Source of the DNA: Collinsella aerofaciens
Lineage (GTDB): Bacteria > Actinomycetota > Coriobacteriia > Coriobacteriales > Coriobacteriaceae
Reading direction: 5' to 3'
DNA: 64,000 bases
NCBI RefSeq assembly: GCF_028209625.1
Contig: NZ_JAQLDU010000003.1
Coordinates: forward strand, 40,112-104,111
Shown: positions 14,882 to 23,476 of the stretch, one piece after another
Position numbering within the stretch: position 1 is the stretch's first letter
How the letters are laid out: every line of letters begins with the position of its first letter
Translations under genes and position numbers: made by a program
Notes under the pieces: generated by a model
The model's input: the letters and a program-made list of their open reading frames with translations, nothing else
Database searches by the model: none
What the model was told of the DNA's origin: nothing

Positions 14882-15086
14882 ACGAGAGATAGATTAAAGA
14901 CGAGAGATAATTACGAGAGATAGCTCAGCAGCAAAGAGACAAGCAACCATGGTATTGTCTCAATATCGATTGTTCCACCAGCAAAAACATGATTTAATGA
15001 AGCAGGTAGAGATATCTTATCTCTCATCTTTTACTCATATCTAATACGAGAGATAACAGAAAGACGAGAGATAATTACGAGAGATA
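14882..15086. repeat. Iterated ACGAGAGATA array in two identical clusters
   Basis: Copies of ACGAGAGAT(A) start at 14882, 14900, 14913 and again at 15046, 15064, 15077. Both clusters have the same 18- and 13-base spacing. Inverted partial copies (TCTCTCGT near 14856, TTATCTCTC near 15018) lie around them. The array fills the gap upstream of the AlbA_2-type gene and looks like a multi-site operator or iteron set. No gene was seen in 14802-15149. Confidence 0.75.
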
Positions 15087-15149
15087 ACTGAGAGACGAGG
15101 GAAATCCGTCTGCGGTATTCTCCGCAGGACCGAGCGAAGGGACGTGCAG

Positions 15150-16616
15150 ATGAACGAAAACGAGCTGGCCGGTTTGCTCGAGTCTTTAAAGCGAATGGGT
15201 TCGGATGACCTTAGCGTCGAAGTAAAAGAGAGCGCCATGACGCTTTCCCGCGACGTATGGGAAACAGTCAGCGCTTTCGCAAACACCGCCGGCGGCATCA
15301 TCGTACTCGGAGTGAGCGAGCGCGCGGGTTTTGTTCCAGTTGCAAACTTTGAGACCGAGAAGGTACTCAACCAATTCGTGGCGGGCATGGGCGATGCTGG
15401 CGGTCGCGGAAAGCTGGCCAATCCGCCCAAATACACCATTGAGCGCGTGGGGCTTCGGGGTACCGTTGTTCTCGTTATCACGATTGAGGAGCTCGACCCG
15501 TCGAGCAAGCCTTGCTATGTAATAGAGCGGGGCGCCCAGGGCGGCAGCTACAAGCGCGTCGATGACAAAGACGTGCCCCTTTCGTCGACCGAGGTTTTGG
15601 CACTGTCGTCATACGAACGGACGAGTCCTAGCGATCGCGATGCGGTGCCCGGCACGAGTGTGGGCGATCTCGACGAGTCGCTGGTCGACCGCACGATAGA
15701 ACGCGCCTATTCGTTGACGCCTCGAGCGATGCGTGGTGCGACGGACAAGAAGACAAAGATGGAGCGCCTGAATCTCCTCGACTTCCAGGGCAATGTTACC
15801 AAGGCCGGCCTCCTTGCCGCGGGCGTTTACCCTCAGCAGTTCTATCCCAAGCTCTTCATTGATGTGGCTGTCCATGCGGGAACTCAAAAGGGCGCTGCGG
15901 GACCGCTAAGATTTATGGACCGCACAGTCTGCGAGGGCACCCTGGGCGAGATGATTTCGGATACTGTCGCGGCTGTCGCCAAAAACCTGCGCCGCACCTC
16001 GACCGTCCAAGGCATCTCGCGTATCGACTCGCTGGAGATTCCCGAGGAGGTCCTGCGCGAGGCAGTCGCCAACGCGGTTATCCACAGGGAATACGGGGAT
16101 CGGTTCTGTGGGCAATCGATCACCGTCGACGTTTTTGACGACCGTATCGAGGTGACGAATCCCGGCGGCCTTTATGGAGGGAAGACTCGCGAGAACTTGT
16201 TTGACGGCAGCTCCCGATGCCGTAACGCGACGCTCGTGAAACTCATGTCGATTGTCCCGCTGCCGGATGGCGCAGGTTCGCCGGCTGAGGGCAATGGCTC
16301 GGGCATCCCGATGATGATCGATGCCATGCGCGCGCATGGTCTGGCCGAGCCCCTGTTCTGCCCGGGGTTCGATCGGTTCAAGGTCGTACTTTACCGTTCA
16401 AAGATCGAGCCGGTCGATCATGGCGGGGACTTGATTATGACGGCACTCAAGCGCTACGGCGAATTGGGGACGCGCGAACTGGCAGAGCGCACGGGACTCA
16501 CGGTTTCCCAGGTTAGGGCACGCGTCAATGCGCTCATTGAGCAGGGTGAGCTTGAGCCGACGGCGCCGTCGACAAGCCGCAACCGCAAATATCGACTGTC
16601 AGAGCGCGTGGAATAA
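15150..16616 (+). CDS. AlbA_2 / HATPase_c_4 domain transcriptional regulator
   Basis: A 488-residue protein with an N-terminal Schlafen AlbA_2 DNA-binding-like domain (VKESAMTLSRDVWETVSAFA, then NTAGGIIVLGVSE), a central GHKL-type ATPase-like C-terminal region of the RecG-like family (EVLREAVANAVIHREYGD, then DRIEVTNPGGLYGG), and a C-terminal winged helix (GTRELAERTGLTVSQVRARV). Such proteins are widespread, often in variable regions, and act as transcription regulators or in defence; the target is unknown. The array of ACGAGAGATA motifs immediately upstream suggests autoregulation. Start 15150 has GAAGGGA seven bases upstream. It is monocistronic. Confidence 0.82.
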   Translation: MNENELAGLLESLKRMGSDDLSVEVKESAMTLSRDVWETVSAFANTAGGIIVLGVSERAGFVPVANFETEKVLNQFVAGMGDAGGRGKLANPPKYTIERVGLRGTVVLVITIEELDPSSKPCYVIERGAQGGSYKRVDDKDVPLSSTEVLALSSYERTSPSDRDAVPGTSVGDLDESLVDRTIERAYSLTPRAMRGATDKKTKMERLNLLDFQGNVTKAGLLAAGVYPQQFYPKLFIDVAVHAGTQKGAAGPLRFMDRTVCEGTLGEMISDTVAAVAKNLRRTSTVQGISRIDSLEIPEEVLREAVANAVIHREYGDRFCGQSITVDVFDDRIEVTNPGGLYGGKTRENLFDGSSRCRNATLVKLMSIVPLPDGAGSPAEGNGSGIPMMIDAMRAHGLAEPLFCPGFDRFKVVLYRSKIEPVDHGGDLIMTALKRYGELGTRELAERTGLTVSQVRARVNALIEQGELEPTAPSTSRNRKYRLSERVE

Positions 16617-16717
16617 ATGCGTTAGTGGACGAGGCGACCCAATAATCGACCCCTCGATTGGCGCCCACTAAGGTAAAGCGGTTGTTGCTCAGTCGACGGT
16701 GATGCTAAAGACTCGGC

Positions 16718-17209
16718 TTACGCCGGCATGGCCCCGAACCCGTCCATCAAGAACAGCCTAAGAACCAGCTCGATGACATATCCCGGTTTGACTTCTGCCG
16801 CGTCAAAGACGTGGCGCTCGGCGAGCTCGCGGCAGTATGCATAGATGTCGCGGATAAGGTCCGCGCCCGAAAGCGTAAACATGTAGCCTGCGTCCGAAAG
16901 CGCATTGGGCGCGGCGGGCAACTTGGCCATGCGGCAGAACGTTTGCAGGTCGGGCGCCATAACATTCTGGTAGTCGAGGTGGCCGCTGGCATTCTGTGCG
17001 GCAAGCTCCAATTGGCGCACAAAATCCAGCGCCGCCGCTAACACAAAGCTCGGCGTAGGCGCATTGACGTCCTGAGTGGTCGCCACAAGCCTGCCCGCCG
17101 CCTGCGCGACAAGCCAAGCGACCTCGCGCTGGCAACGCACGGCCTTGCGCGTAACCGGCTTGATGGACGAAGAAGAAACGCTCCCCTTAGGCGGATTCGA
17201 AGCAGCCAT
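16718..17209 (-). CDS. Conserved hypothetical protein
   Basis: A 163-residue soluble protein I do not recognise. The N-terminal ~20 residues are Ser/Lys-rich and likely disordered; the remainder is predicted to be mostly helical and resembles a histone-like arrangement of three helices (CQREVAWLVAQAAGRL, FVLAAALDFVRQLELAAQNA, then GADLIRDIYAYCRELAERH). No catalytic motif or membrane segment is seen. The ribosome binding site GGGAGGG is 5 bases before the ATG, so it is very likely a real gene. It is transcribed away from its right neighbour. Confidence 0.7.
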   Translation of the reverse strand: MAASNPPKGSVSSSSIKPVTRKAVRCQREVAWLVAQAAGRLVATTQDVNAPTPSFVLAAALDFVRQLELAAQNASGHLDYQNVMAPDLQTFCRMAKLPAAPNALSDAGYMFTLSGADLIRDIYAYCRELAERHVFDAAEVKPGYVIELVLRLFLMDGFGAMPA

Positions 17210-17424
17210 AAGACCCTCCCATGAACAATCCGGCCCAACAAGCCCGGATGAAACACGTGCTACATCAGTATACAGGGGAGTGGGGTAGCGGGGTACAAGC
17301 GCGCCAGCGGCAAACCGAGAGCATCAACGATGTGCCGATCGCGGAATGAGATCTCGTAATAATTGACTTTCGGCCATATTATTGAGAGGCATGACTCGCG
17401 TTCGTATGGTTGTAGGTGCTGGCG

Positions 17425-18204
17425 ATGAACGACATTGACCTTGCTGTTCCGTTGATGGATGGACCAAGCTATGACCGTGCCTGCAGTCTCGTTCCTTCTG
17501 AATACGTTGAGGCATGGGAGTGGTTTCTGGGTGAGGAGCAGCGCGGCGGCGTTTGGACCAGCCTTCCGCACCACACCAAGGAAGATAGCCCTCAGTATCA
17601 GTATCGTTTGAGAATTGGCTCGGACTTCTTTCCCGTAACGCGGGATTCAGGGATCTTCTGGCCGGGCCAGGATCGGGTGAAGCAAGATCCCAATAAGATC
17701 TTTGCGCTCTCAGTCCATAACTCTAAAAAGAGCTTCTACACGGATGTGCCTCCGCTCTATTTGGACGATGGTACGTGGGTCATTAAGTACTCGGTTCAAG
17801 CGCCGGGTACCGTTGGTTTTCGAGACCAGAATTACAACCGTAAAATGCTCAACTGCATGGAATGTGACGTCCCAGTCGGAGTCATATTTGCAACCGAGGT
17901 GGGCTATAAGGTGCTCGGCCTTGCGTTTGTTGAGCGGTTCGAGCCCGAAAACGGATGGTTTGTTCTGCACGGTCCTGTTCATAAAGGCGGACCGGACCCT
18001 CGTTTTGCGCCCGACATGAGTTATCTGAAGCACATACCCGTCGATATTGAGTTTGCCGGACAGGGTGCGACCGACGATGAAATTTGGCTTTGGCGGTCTT
18101 TTACGATCGTGTTGTTTGATCGGATCGCGTGGCGATGCAATCTCGCGCCCGCCCGCCGGTGCATGCTCTTCCTGATTTGTATAGCGAGAGGGGAGCGTGT
18201 ATGA
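17425..18204 (+). CDS. Restriction-endonuclease-associated domain protein, possibly C-terminally frameshifted
   Basis: A 259-residue protein. Residues ~35-170 resemble the N-terminal module found in front of HNH nucleases in some restriction-like proteins (PPLYLDDGTWVIKYSVQAP, NRKMLNCMECDVPVGVIF, VLGLAFVERFEPENGWFVLH). No HNH or other catalytic motif follows. The last ~35 residues (after DDEIWLWRSF) are hydrophobic and Cys/Arg-rich, unlike the rest. In the +3 frame the same DNA reads MQSRARPPVHALPDLYSE and runs straight into the next gene, so a frameshift may have split one longer protein. The ATG at 17425 has an AGG nearby; the stop overlaps the next ATG by 4 bases. Confidence 0.55.
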   Translation: MNDIDLAVPLMDGPSYDRACSLVPSEYVEAWEWFLGEEQRGGVWTSLPHHTKEDSPQYQYRLRIGSDFFPVTRDSGIFWPGQDRVKQDPNKIFALSVHNSKKSFYTDVPPLYLDDGTWVIKYSVQAPGTVGFRDQNYNRKMLNCMECDVPVGVIFATEVGYKVLGLAFVERFEPENGWFVLHGPVHKGGPDPRFAPDMSYLKHIPVDIEFAGQGATDDEIWLWRSFTIVLFDRIAWRCNLAPARRCMLFLICIARGERV

Positions 18205-18485
18205 GCTGGCGAGGCGATATTGCGATGGGGAAGTACGGAAAACTGCCGTGTGCTCTTATCGACAACAATATGTTTCCGAGCGTAGAGGTTGATTGCGGGT
18301 CGTTTGTCGTCGCCTGCCCTTGCTGCGGCTCGCAAATACCGTGTCTCGACATTCGGTTCATCGATGCGCGCGACAGGCTCAGCGACGAAGTGAGAAAACG
18401 GACAGGCGTTCATATGCCGGTGTATCCGGAGAAATGCCCTGTTTGTGGCCTCGATATCGTGTACGACGCCGGCGACGAGGGATAG
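18201..18485 (+). CDS. Small zinc-ribbon protein
   Basis: A 94-residue protein with two CxxC knuckles, CPCCGSQIPC and CPVCGLDIV, 42 residues apart, typical of a zinc ribbon. The stretch between them is charged and probably helical. Function unknown. Its ATG overlaps the stop of the preceding gene (ATGA), and the frame is open back to 18129, which supports the idea that the two once formed one protein. GGGGAG lies 7-12 bases upstream of the chosen start. Confidence 0.6.
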   Translation: MSWRGDIAMGKYGKLPCALIDNNMFPSVEVDCGSFVVACPCCGSQIPCLDIRFIDARDRLSDEVRKRTGVHMPVYPEKCPVCGLDIVYDAGDEG

Positions 18486-18523
18486 GTGATGCGGAGGAGC
18501 TGACTGTGAAGGCCTCTCCGTCC

Positions 18524-19210
18524 CTACAAATAAATCCCCTCACCGAGCTGCTTGTGGAACTCGGCGTGATGGTCGCGTGCCCAGGTAAAGAGCGCCTGGT
18601 CAAAGTCGGTGCGCGTGGCTGGGATGCCAAAGACGCCGGCAGCTTCGACGCGCACAAACTCCAGTGCCGGCAGCTTGTTGATGGCAGTGAGGGCAAACGG
18701 GGACGAGGGCTCCTCGAACAGATAGCGGCTGCCTTGCAGCGCGTTGCAAATGGTGCACGTGTTGCCGAGCGACGGGGCTTTGGAGGCTCGCGCGCCTACG
18801 GGCTTGTAGCCGCAGCGCTTATGAAGATAGTCGCGGATCTCGCCCGGCACGCAGCCAAGAGCGGGCACGATGGCGAGTGCGTTGGCGTTGGCCGTGTCGA
18901 TGGTAATGTGCCCGGCTTCGTTGGGCGCGTGCGCGATGGCGATGCCCTTGTCGTCATCGGTTCGATAGGGAATGCCGAAGGCCGCGACCGAGGTCTCTTT
19001 GTGACACTTCCAGCACTCGCGCTTGCCCAGTACTAGATATATATACGGCGCTGAGGGGTCGGATCGGTCAACACCGGGCAGCCACTCGGCAAAAGGCTCG
19101 GGGTTGACGCCGCTGGGTACATACCAGATCTTCTTGGTCCGGTCCCATTTGGCGCCCAGCGCCTTGGCTTCTTCTCTGTGCGAAAAGGGGACATCGAGCT
19201 CGGTGCGCAT
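18524..19210 (-). CDS. DUF5710-type zinc-finger-containing hypothetical protein
   Basis: A 228-residue protein. The N-terminus (residues ~3-40) has the DUF5710 pattern LDVPFSHREEAKALGAKWD followed by IWYVPSG, a module seen in DNA-primase-like and mobile-element proteins. Two CxxC pairs (ECWKCHKE and NTCTICNA) could bind one zinc ion, as in the 'CWxC...CxxC' group of nucleic-acid-associated proteins. The rest is globular and unassigned. An AGGAG six bases before ATG 19210 sets the start. It is convergent with the zinc-ribbon gene and shares no operon. Confidence 0.65.
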   Translation of the reverse strand: MRTELDVPFSHREEAKALGAKWDRTKKIWYVPSGVNPEPFAEWLPGVDRSDPSAPYIYLVLGKRECWKCHKETSVAAFGIPYRTDDDKGIAIAHAPNEAGHITIDTANANALAIVPALGCVPGEIRDYLHKRCGYKPVGARASKAPSLGNTCTICNALQGSRYLFEEPSSPFALTAINKLPALEFVRVEAAGVFGIPATRTDFDQALFTWARDHHAEFHKQLGEGIYL

Positions 19211-19499
19211 GGCGGCTCCTTGGTGCTGCAGGTGCGAGTGGCTCAAGGATACCGCAGGGCGCAGACATCGCGGCGTTTTGTTGAGAAGTTGCGGCGCGGA
19301 CTGCTTGGTTGCGCCGATGGATAGATCGGCAAGTAGATGGTCGGCTTTTGGTCAGTTGGGCGGTTGGAGCAGCTTGCGGCGCAGTTTTGTGCCTGACTAT
19401 TGTTGATGTTGGGGTATTGAATTTGTTTGGCAGCCATTCGTCAGGTGAATTGATGCTACGTTGCGATGACGGTTGGAACTGCCAGCGGATTTGGCGACA

Positions 19500-19537
19500 T
19501 AAAACAAAACAGCCCAGAGGACATAGCCTCTGAGCTG
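19500..19537 (-). terminator. Terminator downstream of tRNA-Val
   Basis: On the minus strand CAGCTCAGAGG pairs with CCTCTGGGCTG and is followed by TTTTGTTTT, 8 bases beyond the tRNA. Confidence 0.75.
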
Positions 19538-19545
19538 CGAACATT

Positions 19546-19620
19546 TGGTGGGCGTTAGAAGATTTGAACTTCTGACCTCTTCCGTGTCAGGGAAGCGCTC
19601 TCCCCCTGAGCTAAACGCCC
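19546..19620 (-). tRNA. tRNA-Val (GAC)
   Basis: Reading the minus strand, the acceptor GGGCGTT pairs with AACGCCC, followed by A and an encoded CCA. The anticodon stem CTTCC/GGAAG encloses the loop CTGACAC, giving anticodon GAC (Val). The D-arm TAGCTCAGGGGGAGAGC and T-arm GTTCAAATC are normal. Unlike tRNA-Phe and tRNA-Leu in this window, its 3' end is not duplicated. Confidence 0.95.
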
Positions 19621-19649
19621 GATCAAGGGTGCGCAAGCGCGCAAGGGAT

Positions 19650-19678
19650 AATATAACGGAGCCTGAACTCGGTGGCAA
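19650..19678 (-). promoter_or_regulatory. tRNA-Val promoter
   Basis: On the minus strand TTGCCA and TATATT are 17 bases apart, placing transcription start a few tens of bases before the tRNA. Confidence 0.65.
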
Positions 19679-19908
19679 GAACATTTTTAAAAATCGCTTA
19701 CATTGTGGAATTCGGGGGTCTTGTCATATCCATTTCAAAAGAGCCTGCTGCCGCGATTTGGCTGTCGCATAATGCAAGGCCGTTGCGGTGTCGAGCTATG
19801 GAAGACGCCTGCGGAATTGTCCTACCGATAAGCGGACAAGCCTTCGGCTGGTGCCTTCGCCGTGGTAAGGTAAGCCGAATTGCTTCCAGACTGTTTCGGG
19901 GGAGTGGA

Positions 19909-20931
19909 ATGAGCAAAGAGTGTGTCGAGCAGGTCGAAGGCGCAGGGGCTTCGGTGCCGATGACCGATATATCGAACATTGATGTGCCCGAGGGCACCGA
20001 CGAGCTCAGCCGCAACACCCGTCGCGCATGGCGCGACCGCCTGAACAGCGCTTCGACGCGCAAGATGATCACGGGCGTCTTGGCTACGCTGGTGGGCGGT
20101 TCGTTTTGGGGCTTCTCGGGCACCAGCGCGAGCTTTCTGTTCGATACCTACCACGTCGACACCTTGTGGCTTATGAGCGTGCGTCAGATTCTCGCCGGTC
20201 TACTCTTTATGGCCGTGGTTGTTACGCGCGACCGCGAGCGCCTGATTAAGCTCTGGACCACACCCGCCGATCGCAAGCAGCTGCTGCTCTTTACCGCCTT
20301 TGGTCTGCTGTTCAACCAGTTTTGCTATCTTTCGGCCGTGCGCCTGACGAACGCCGGAACCGCGACGGTGCTCCAGTGCCTGCAGCTCGTTATCATCATG
20401 GGCTACACCTGCGTGACCGATCGCCGCATGCCGCGTACTCGCGAAGTTATCGGCATTGGCCTGGCTCTGGGTGGAACCTTTTTAATCGCCACCGGCGGCG
20501 ACCCCACCAGCCTGAATATCTCGCCGCTTGGCCTGGCAGCAGGTCTTATGTGTGCGGTCAGCGCCACGTGTATGGCGGTGATTCCCGCCAAGATCCTGCC
20601 CGAATACGGCAGCCCCATCGTCACGGGCTCGGCAATGCTCACGGCGGGCGTGGTCTCGTGCGTCTTCGTGCAGCCTTGGGCGCATATGCCGGCACTCGAC
20701 GCTGCCGGCGTCGAGGCGCTCGCGGTATTCGTGGTTATCGGCTCGTTTTTTGCTTACATGCTCTATATGGAGGGCGTTAAGGACATCGGCTCGGTGCGTG
20801 CGAGCCTCATCGGAACTGTGGAGCCGGTTTCGGCGACCATCACCAGCGCCGTTATGCTGGGCACGGTGTTTTTGCCGACCGACCTTATCGGCTTTGCCAT
20901 GATCATCGTGATGATGTTCCTCACGGTGTAG
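19909..20931 (+). CDS. EamA/DMT-family membrane transporter
   Basis: A 340-residue drug/metabolite transporter-superfamily protein. After a ~50-residue charged N-terminus come about ten hydrophobic helices in two EamA repeats; the first begins at TGVLATLVGGSFWGFSGTSA and ends with the GGTFLIATGG segment, the second includes LGLAAGLMCAVSATCMAVIP and ends ASLIGTVEPVSATITSAVML, the hallmark glutamate/proline signature. Members export amino acids or metabolites; the substrate is unknown. The frame is open upstream to 19672, but GGGGGAG six bases before ATG 19909 supports this start. It stands alone between tRNA-Val and the DUF4012 gene. Confidence 0.85.
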   Translation: MSKECVEQVEGAGASVPMTDISNIDVPEGTDELSRNTRRAWRDRLNSASTRKMITGVLATLVGGSFWGFSGTSASFLFDTYHVDTLWLMSVRQILAGLLFMAVVVTRDRERLIKLWTTPADRKQLLLFTAFGLLFNQFCYLSAVRLTNAGTATVLQCLQLVIIMGYTCVTDRRMPRTREVIGIGLALGGTFLIATGGDPTSLNISPLGLAAGLMCAVSATCMAVIPAKILPEYGSPIVTGSAMLTAGVVSCVFVQPWAHMPALDAAGVEALAVFVVIGSFFAYMLYMEGVKDIGSVRASLIGTVEPVSATITSAVMLGTVFLPTDLIGFAMIIVMMFLTV

Positions 20932-21080
20932 CTGGCGCCGCCGCCAAGACAGAAAAGGTGTTGTGCCGCATTTTCGCCAATTGATGTCCGTGTCTGGAGT
21001 TTAGCTGTCGATGCTCAAAATGCCATAAACTGGTAACGTTATGGATTTTTTCATTGCGACTCAATTGCGAGGATTTCTTT

Positions 21081-23393
21081 ATGGCTGGTAATCACTTTAA
21101 GGGCAGCGATAACGGCCGTCCTGCAGTTCCGCCGCGTCCGAACGGGGCTGGTAAGGCCGGCACGCCGGGCGGCGCTGGACAGGGCGGTTCCAGTAAGCGC
21201 GTGTCCCCGGGCGAGACGGCGATGTTTACCGCTCTGTACGAGCAGTCTCAAAAGGCGAAAAAGACCGGCCGTGCAAGAGGGAATGTCTTTGCGGGCGGTG
21301 CAACCTCCGCGTCGCAGCCGAGCGGGGCTCCTTCGGTACCTGCGAACAACGCAGGTGCTGCCAACGCCGCAAATGCCGCCGGCAACGTTAATGCCGGCAA
21401 GGCCGCCAACAATACTCCCTCTGCCGGTGGCGCGGGGCTTACGGGTAACCTTGGCACGATTTACACCGGTGCCTCCGAGACTGGCACGTTCGCCCGCCTG
21501 GATGATAGCGGTGCCGAGTTTGCGGGCTCGGGTTCCAAGGAAGATTATTACGATTTTGGCTTGAACTACGGTAGCGACGCTTCGTCGAGTTCGACCTCTG
21601 ACGGTCTGGTCCGTCATCGCCATCGCAAGGGCGAACGCAAAAAGCGTCACACCGGCGCCATTATTGCCGCCGTAGTCGCGGTGCTTCTCGTTGTGCTTGG
21701 CGCAAGCGGCTTTATGCTGCTTAACTCGGCAAAGACCGTAAAGAGCGAAGCGAAGGAGGCTGTCGAGATCGTCGGTGGCCTTAAGGACAAGGTCACGTCG
21801 GGCGATTTTTCGACGCTGCCTGACGACGCGAAGAAGATCGATGAGCTCTGCGACAGCATGAAGGCGGAGACCTCGAGCCCGCTGTGGACGGCGGCTTCGT
21901 TTATCCCGGTGTATGGCAGCGACATCAATGCTGCCCGCACCATGATCGACGCCCTGTCCGATGTCTCTAGCGGCGCGCTGATTCCCATGGCCGACAACCT
22001 CTCGCAGGCAACGCCCGGCAAGCTGTTCCAGGATGGCATGATTAACGTGTCCGCGCTGCAGGCGGTCGCCGATTCGCTTTCCAACAGCTCGAAGGTGTTC
22101 AAGAGCGCCAACGAAAAGATCCAGGGCATTGGCGATACTCATATTTCCCAGGTGACCGAGCTGGTCGATAAGGCCAAGGACGGCTTTGCCACCCTCAACG
22201 GCGCGGTTGACGCGGCGGAGAAGGTCGCCCCCGTCCTTCCCCAGATGCTCGGCGCCAACGGCCAGACGCGCAACTACCTTATGTACGCCATGAACAACGT
22301 CGAGATTCGTGCCTGCGGCGGCTTTGGCGGTTCGCAGGGCCTGATTTCGGTCACCGACGGCCAGATGTCGATCGGCGAGTTTGTTCCCCGCATTGGACTC
22401 AGCGAGGACGAGGCGGTCGAGAGCGTCGACGAAGAGGATGAGGCGTTGTTCGGCAACCACAGTAACCTGTACAACTCGGGCAATACCTATTCGCCCGATT
22501 GGCCCCGCAACTCGCAGCGTGTCGCAGCCCTGTGGAAATCTCAATATGGCCAGGACGTTGACGGCGTCGTGGGCATTGACCCGGTGTTCCTGCAGTATCT
22601 GCTGGGCCTGGTCGGTAATGTGTCGCTGCCCGACGGAACGGTTGTCGACGGCACCAACGCCGCAAAGGTCCTCATGCACGATGTGTACTGGAACTATCCG
22701 GTCGAGGAGTCTGACGGCATCTTTGCATCCGTCGCCAGCGCTGCCTTCGACAAGATCCTTGGCGGTATCGGCGATGTCGATGTTACGAAGCTTGTCAGCG
22801 CCGTTGAGCGCGGTGCCGAAGAGGGCCGCCTGATCGCGTGGATGAAAAACGATGACGAGCAGAACGCTATCAAGGAGATGAACATCGACGCCTCGCTGCC
22901 CGATCCGGATGACCCGAGTGAAGATCCCGTTGCTGGTGTCTACTTTAACAACCTGAGCTTCTCCAAGCTCGACTGGTACCTGAATGCCGATACGCAGATT
23001 GGCCAGGGCATCAAGAACGGTGACGGCACATGCTCGTATCGCATCACCGTTACCCTGACGAACATCATGACGCAGGAGGAGGCCGGCAAGCTGCCCGACT
23101 ACGTCGCGGCGAGCGCGCCCGATGCCGCGCGCGACGACGAGCGTCTGAATGTCTCGTTGTTTGCCCCGACGGGCGGCAACATTACTGATCTGACCGTCGA
23201 GGGCACCCAGTTTGGTCTTGGCGCCGCTACGTGGCATGGAATCCCCTTCTATTCGGGCACCGTTGACCTGCATGCTGGCGAGACGACGACGATCACATAT
23301 ACGCTGACCACGTCAGCCGAGGCGGGGGACAAGCCGCTTACGCTGCGTCAGACTCCTACATGCCAGGCGGCTCGCGACAGCGCGTCGGCGTAG
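21081..23393 (+). CDS. DUF4012-domain, membrane-anchored envelope protein
   Basis: A 770-residue protein. Residues 1-~190 are low-complexity (Gly/Ala/Asn-rich, with basic KRHRHRK-like stretches) and lie in the cytoplasm; a single membrane helix follows (GAIIAAVVAVLLVVLGASGF). The extracellular part starts with a helical stalk and contains the DUF4012 core (NYLMYAMNNVEIRACGGFGG, then GLISVTDGQM and a DGVVGIDPVFLQYLLG motif). The family is common in actinobacterial envelopes near cell-wall and polysaccharide genes, but its function is unknown. Here the next gene is glmM, which supplies a cell-wall precursor. GAGG precedes the ATG at 21081. Confidence 0.85.
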   Translation: MAGNHFKGSDNGRPAVPPRPNGAGKAGTPGGAGQGGSSKRVSPGETAMFTALYEQSQKAKKTGRARGNVFAGGATSASQPSGAPSVPANNAGAANAANAAGNVNAGKAANNTPSAGGAGLTGNLGTIYTGASETGTFARLDDSGAEFAGSGSKEDYYDFGLNYGSDASSSSTSDGLVRHRHRKGERKKRHTGAIIAAVVAVLLVVLGASGFMLLNSAKTVKSEAKEAVEIVGGLKDKVTSGDFSTLPDDAKKIDELCDSMKAETSSPLWTAASFIPVYGSDINAARTMIDALSDVSSGALIPMADNLSQATPGKLFQDGMINVSALQAVADSLSNSSKVFKSANEKIQGIGDTHISQVTELVDKAKDGFATLNGAVDAAEKVAPVLPQMLGANGQTRNYLMYAMNNVEIRACGGFGGSQGLISVTDGQMSIGEFVPRIGLSEDEAVESVDEEDEALFGNHSNLYNSGNTYSPDWPRNSQRVAALWKSQYGQDVDGVVGIDPVFLQYLLGLVGNVSLPDGTVVDGTNAAKVLMHDVYWNYPVEESDGIFASVASAAFDKILGGIGDVDVTKLVSAVERGAEEGRLIAWMKNDDEQNAIKEMNIDASLPDPDDPSEDPVAGVYFNNLSFSKLDWYLNADTQIGQGIKNGDGTCSYRITVTLTNIMTQEEAGKLPDYVAASAPDAARDDERLNVSLFAPTGGNITDLTVEGTQFGLGAATWHGIPFYSGTVDLHAGETTTITYTLTTSAEAGDKPLTLRQTPTCQAARDSASA

Positions 23394-23430
23394 GGTTTTT
23401 CTGGTAGCGCAGATAATCGAGTACCATTTT

Positions 23431-23462
23431 GGGGCGGACAGGCAATCTGTTCGCCCCTATTT
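23431..23462 (+). terminator. Terminator of the DUF4012 gene
   Basis: GGGGCGGACAG pairs with CTGTTCGCCCC (one G-T pair) and is followed by TATTTTGT, 38 bases after the stop and just before glmM. Confidence 0.7.
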
Positions 23463-23476
23463 TGTAAGGAGAGCGC

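Noticed and set aside
14882..15086. The ACGAGAGATA copies as a CRISPR array
   Set aside because: The repeats are 10 bases, the spacings are 13-18 bases and identical between clusters, and no cas genes are present.
21051..23273. 740-codon antisense frame opposite the DUF4012 gene
   Set aside because: Same reasoning: a shadow frame with no start signal and Arg/Val/Gly-rich low-information sequence.
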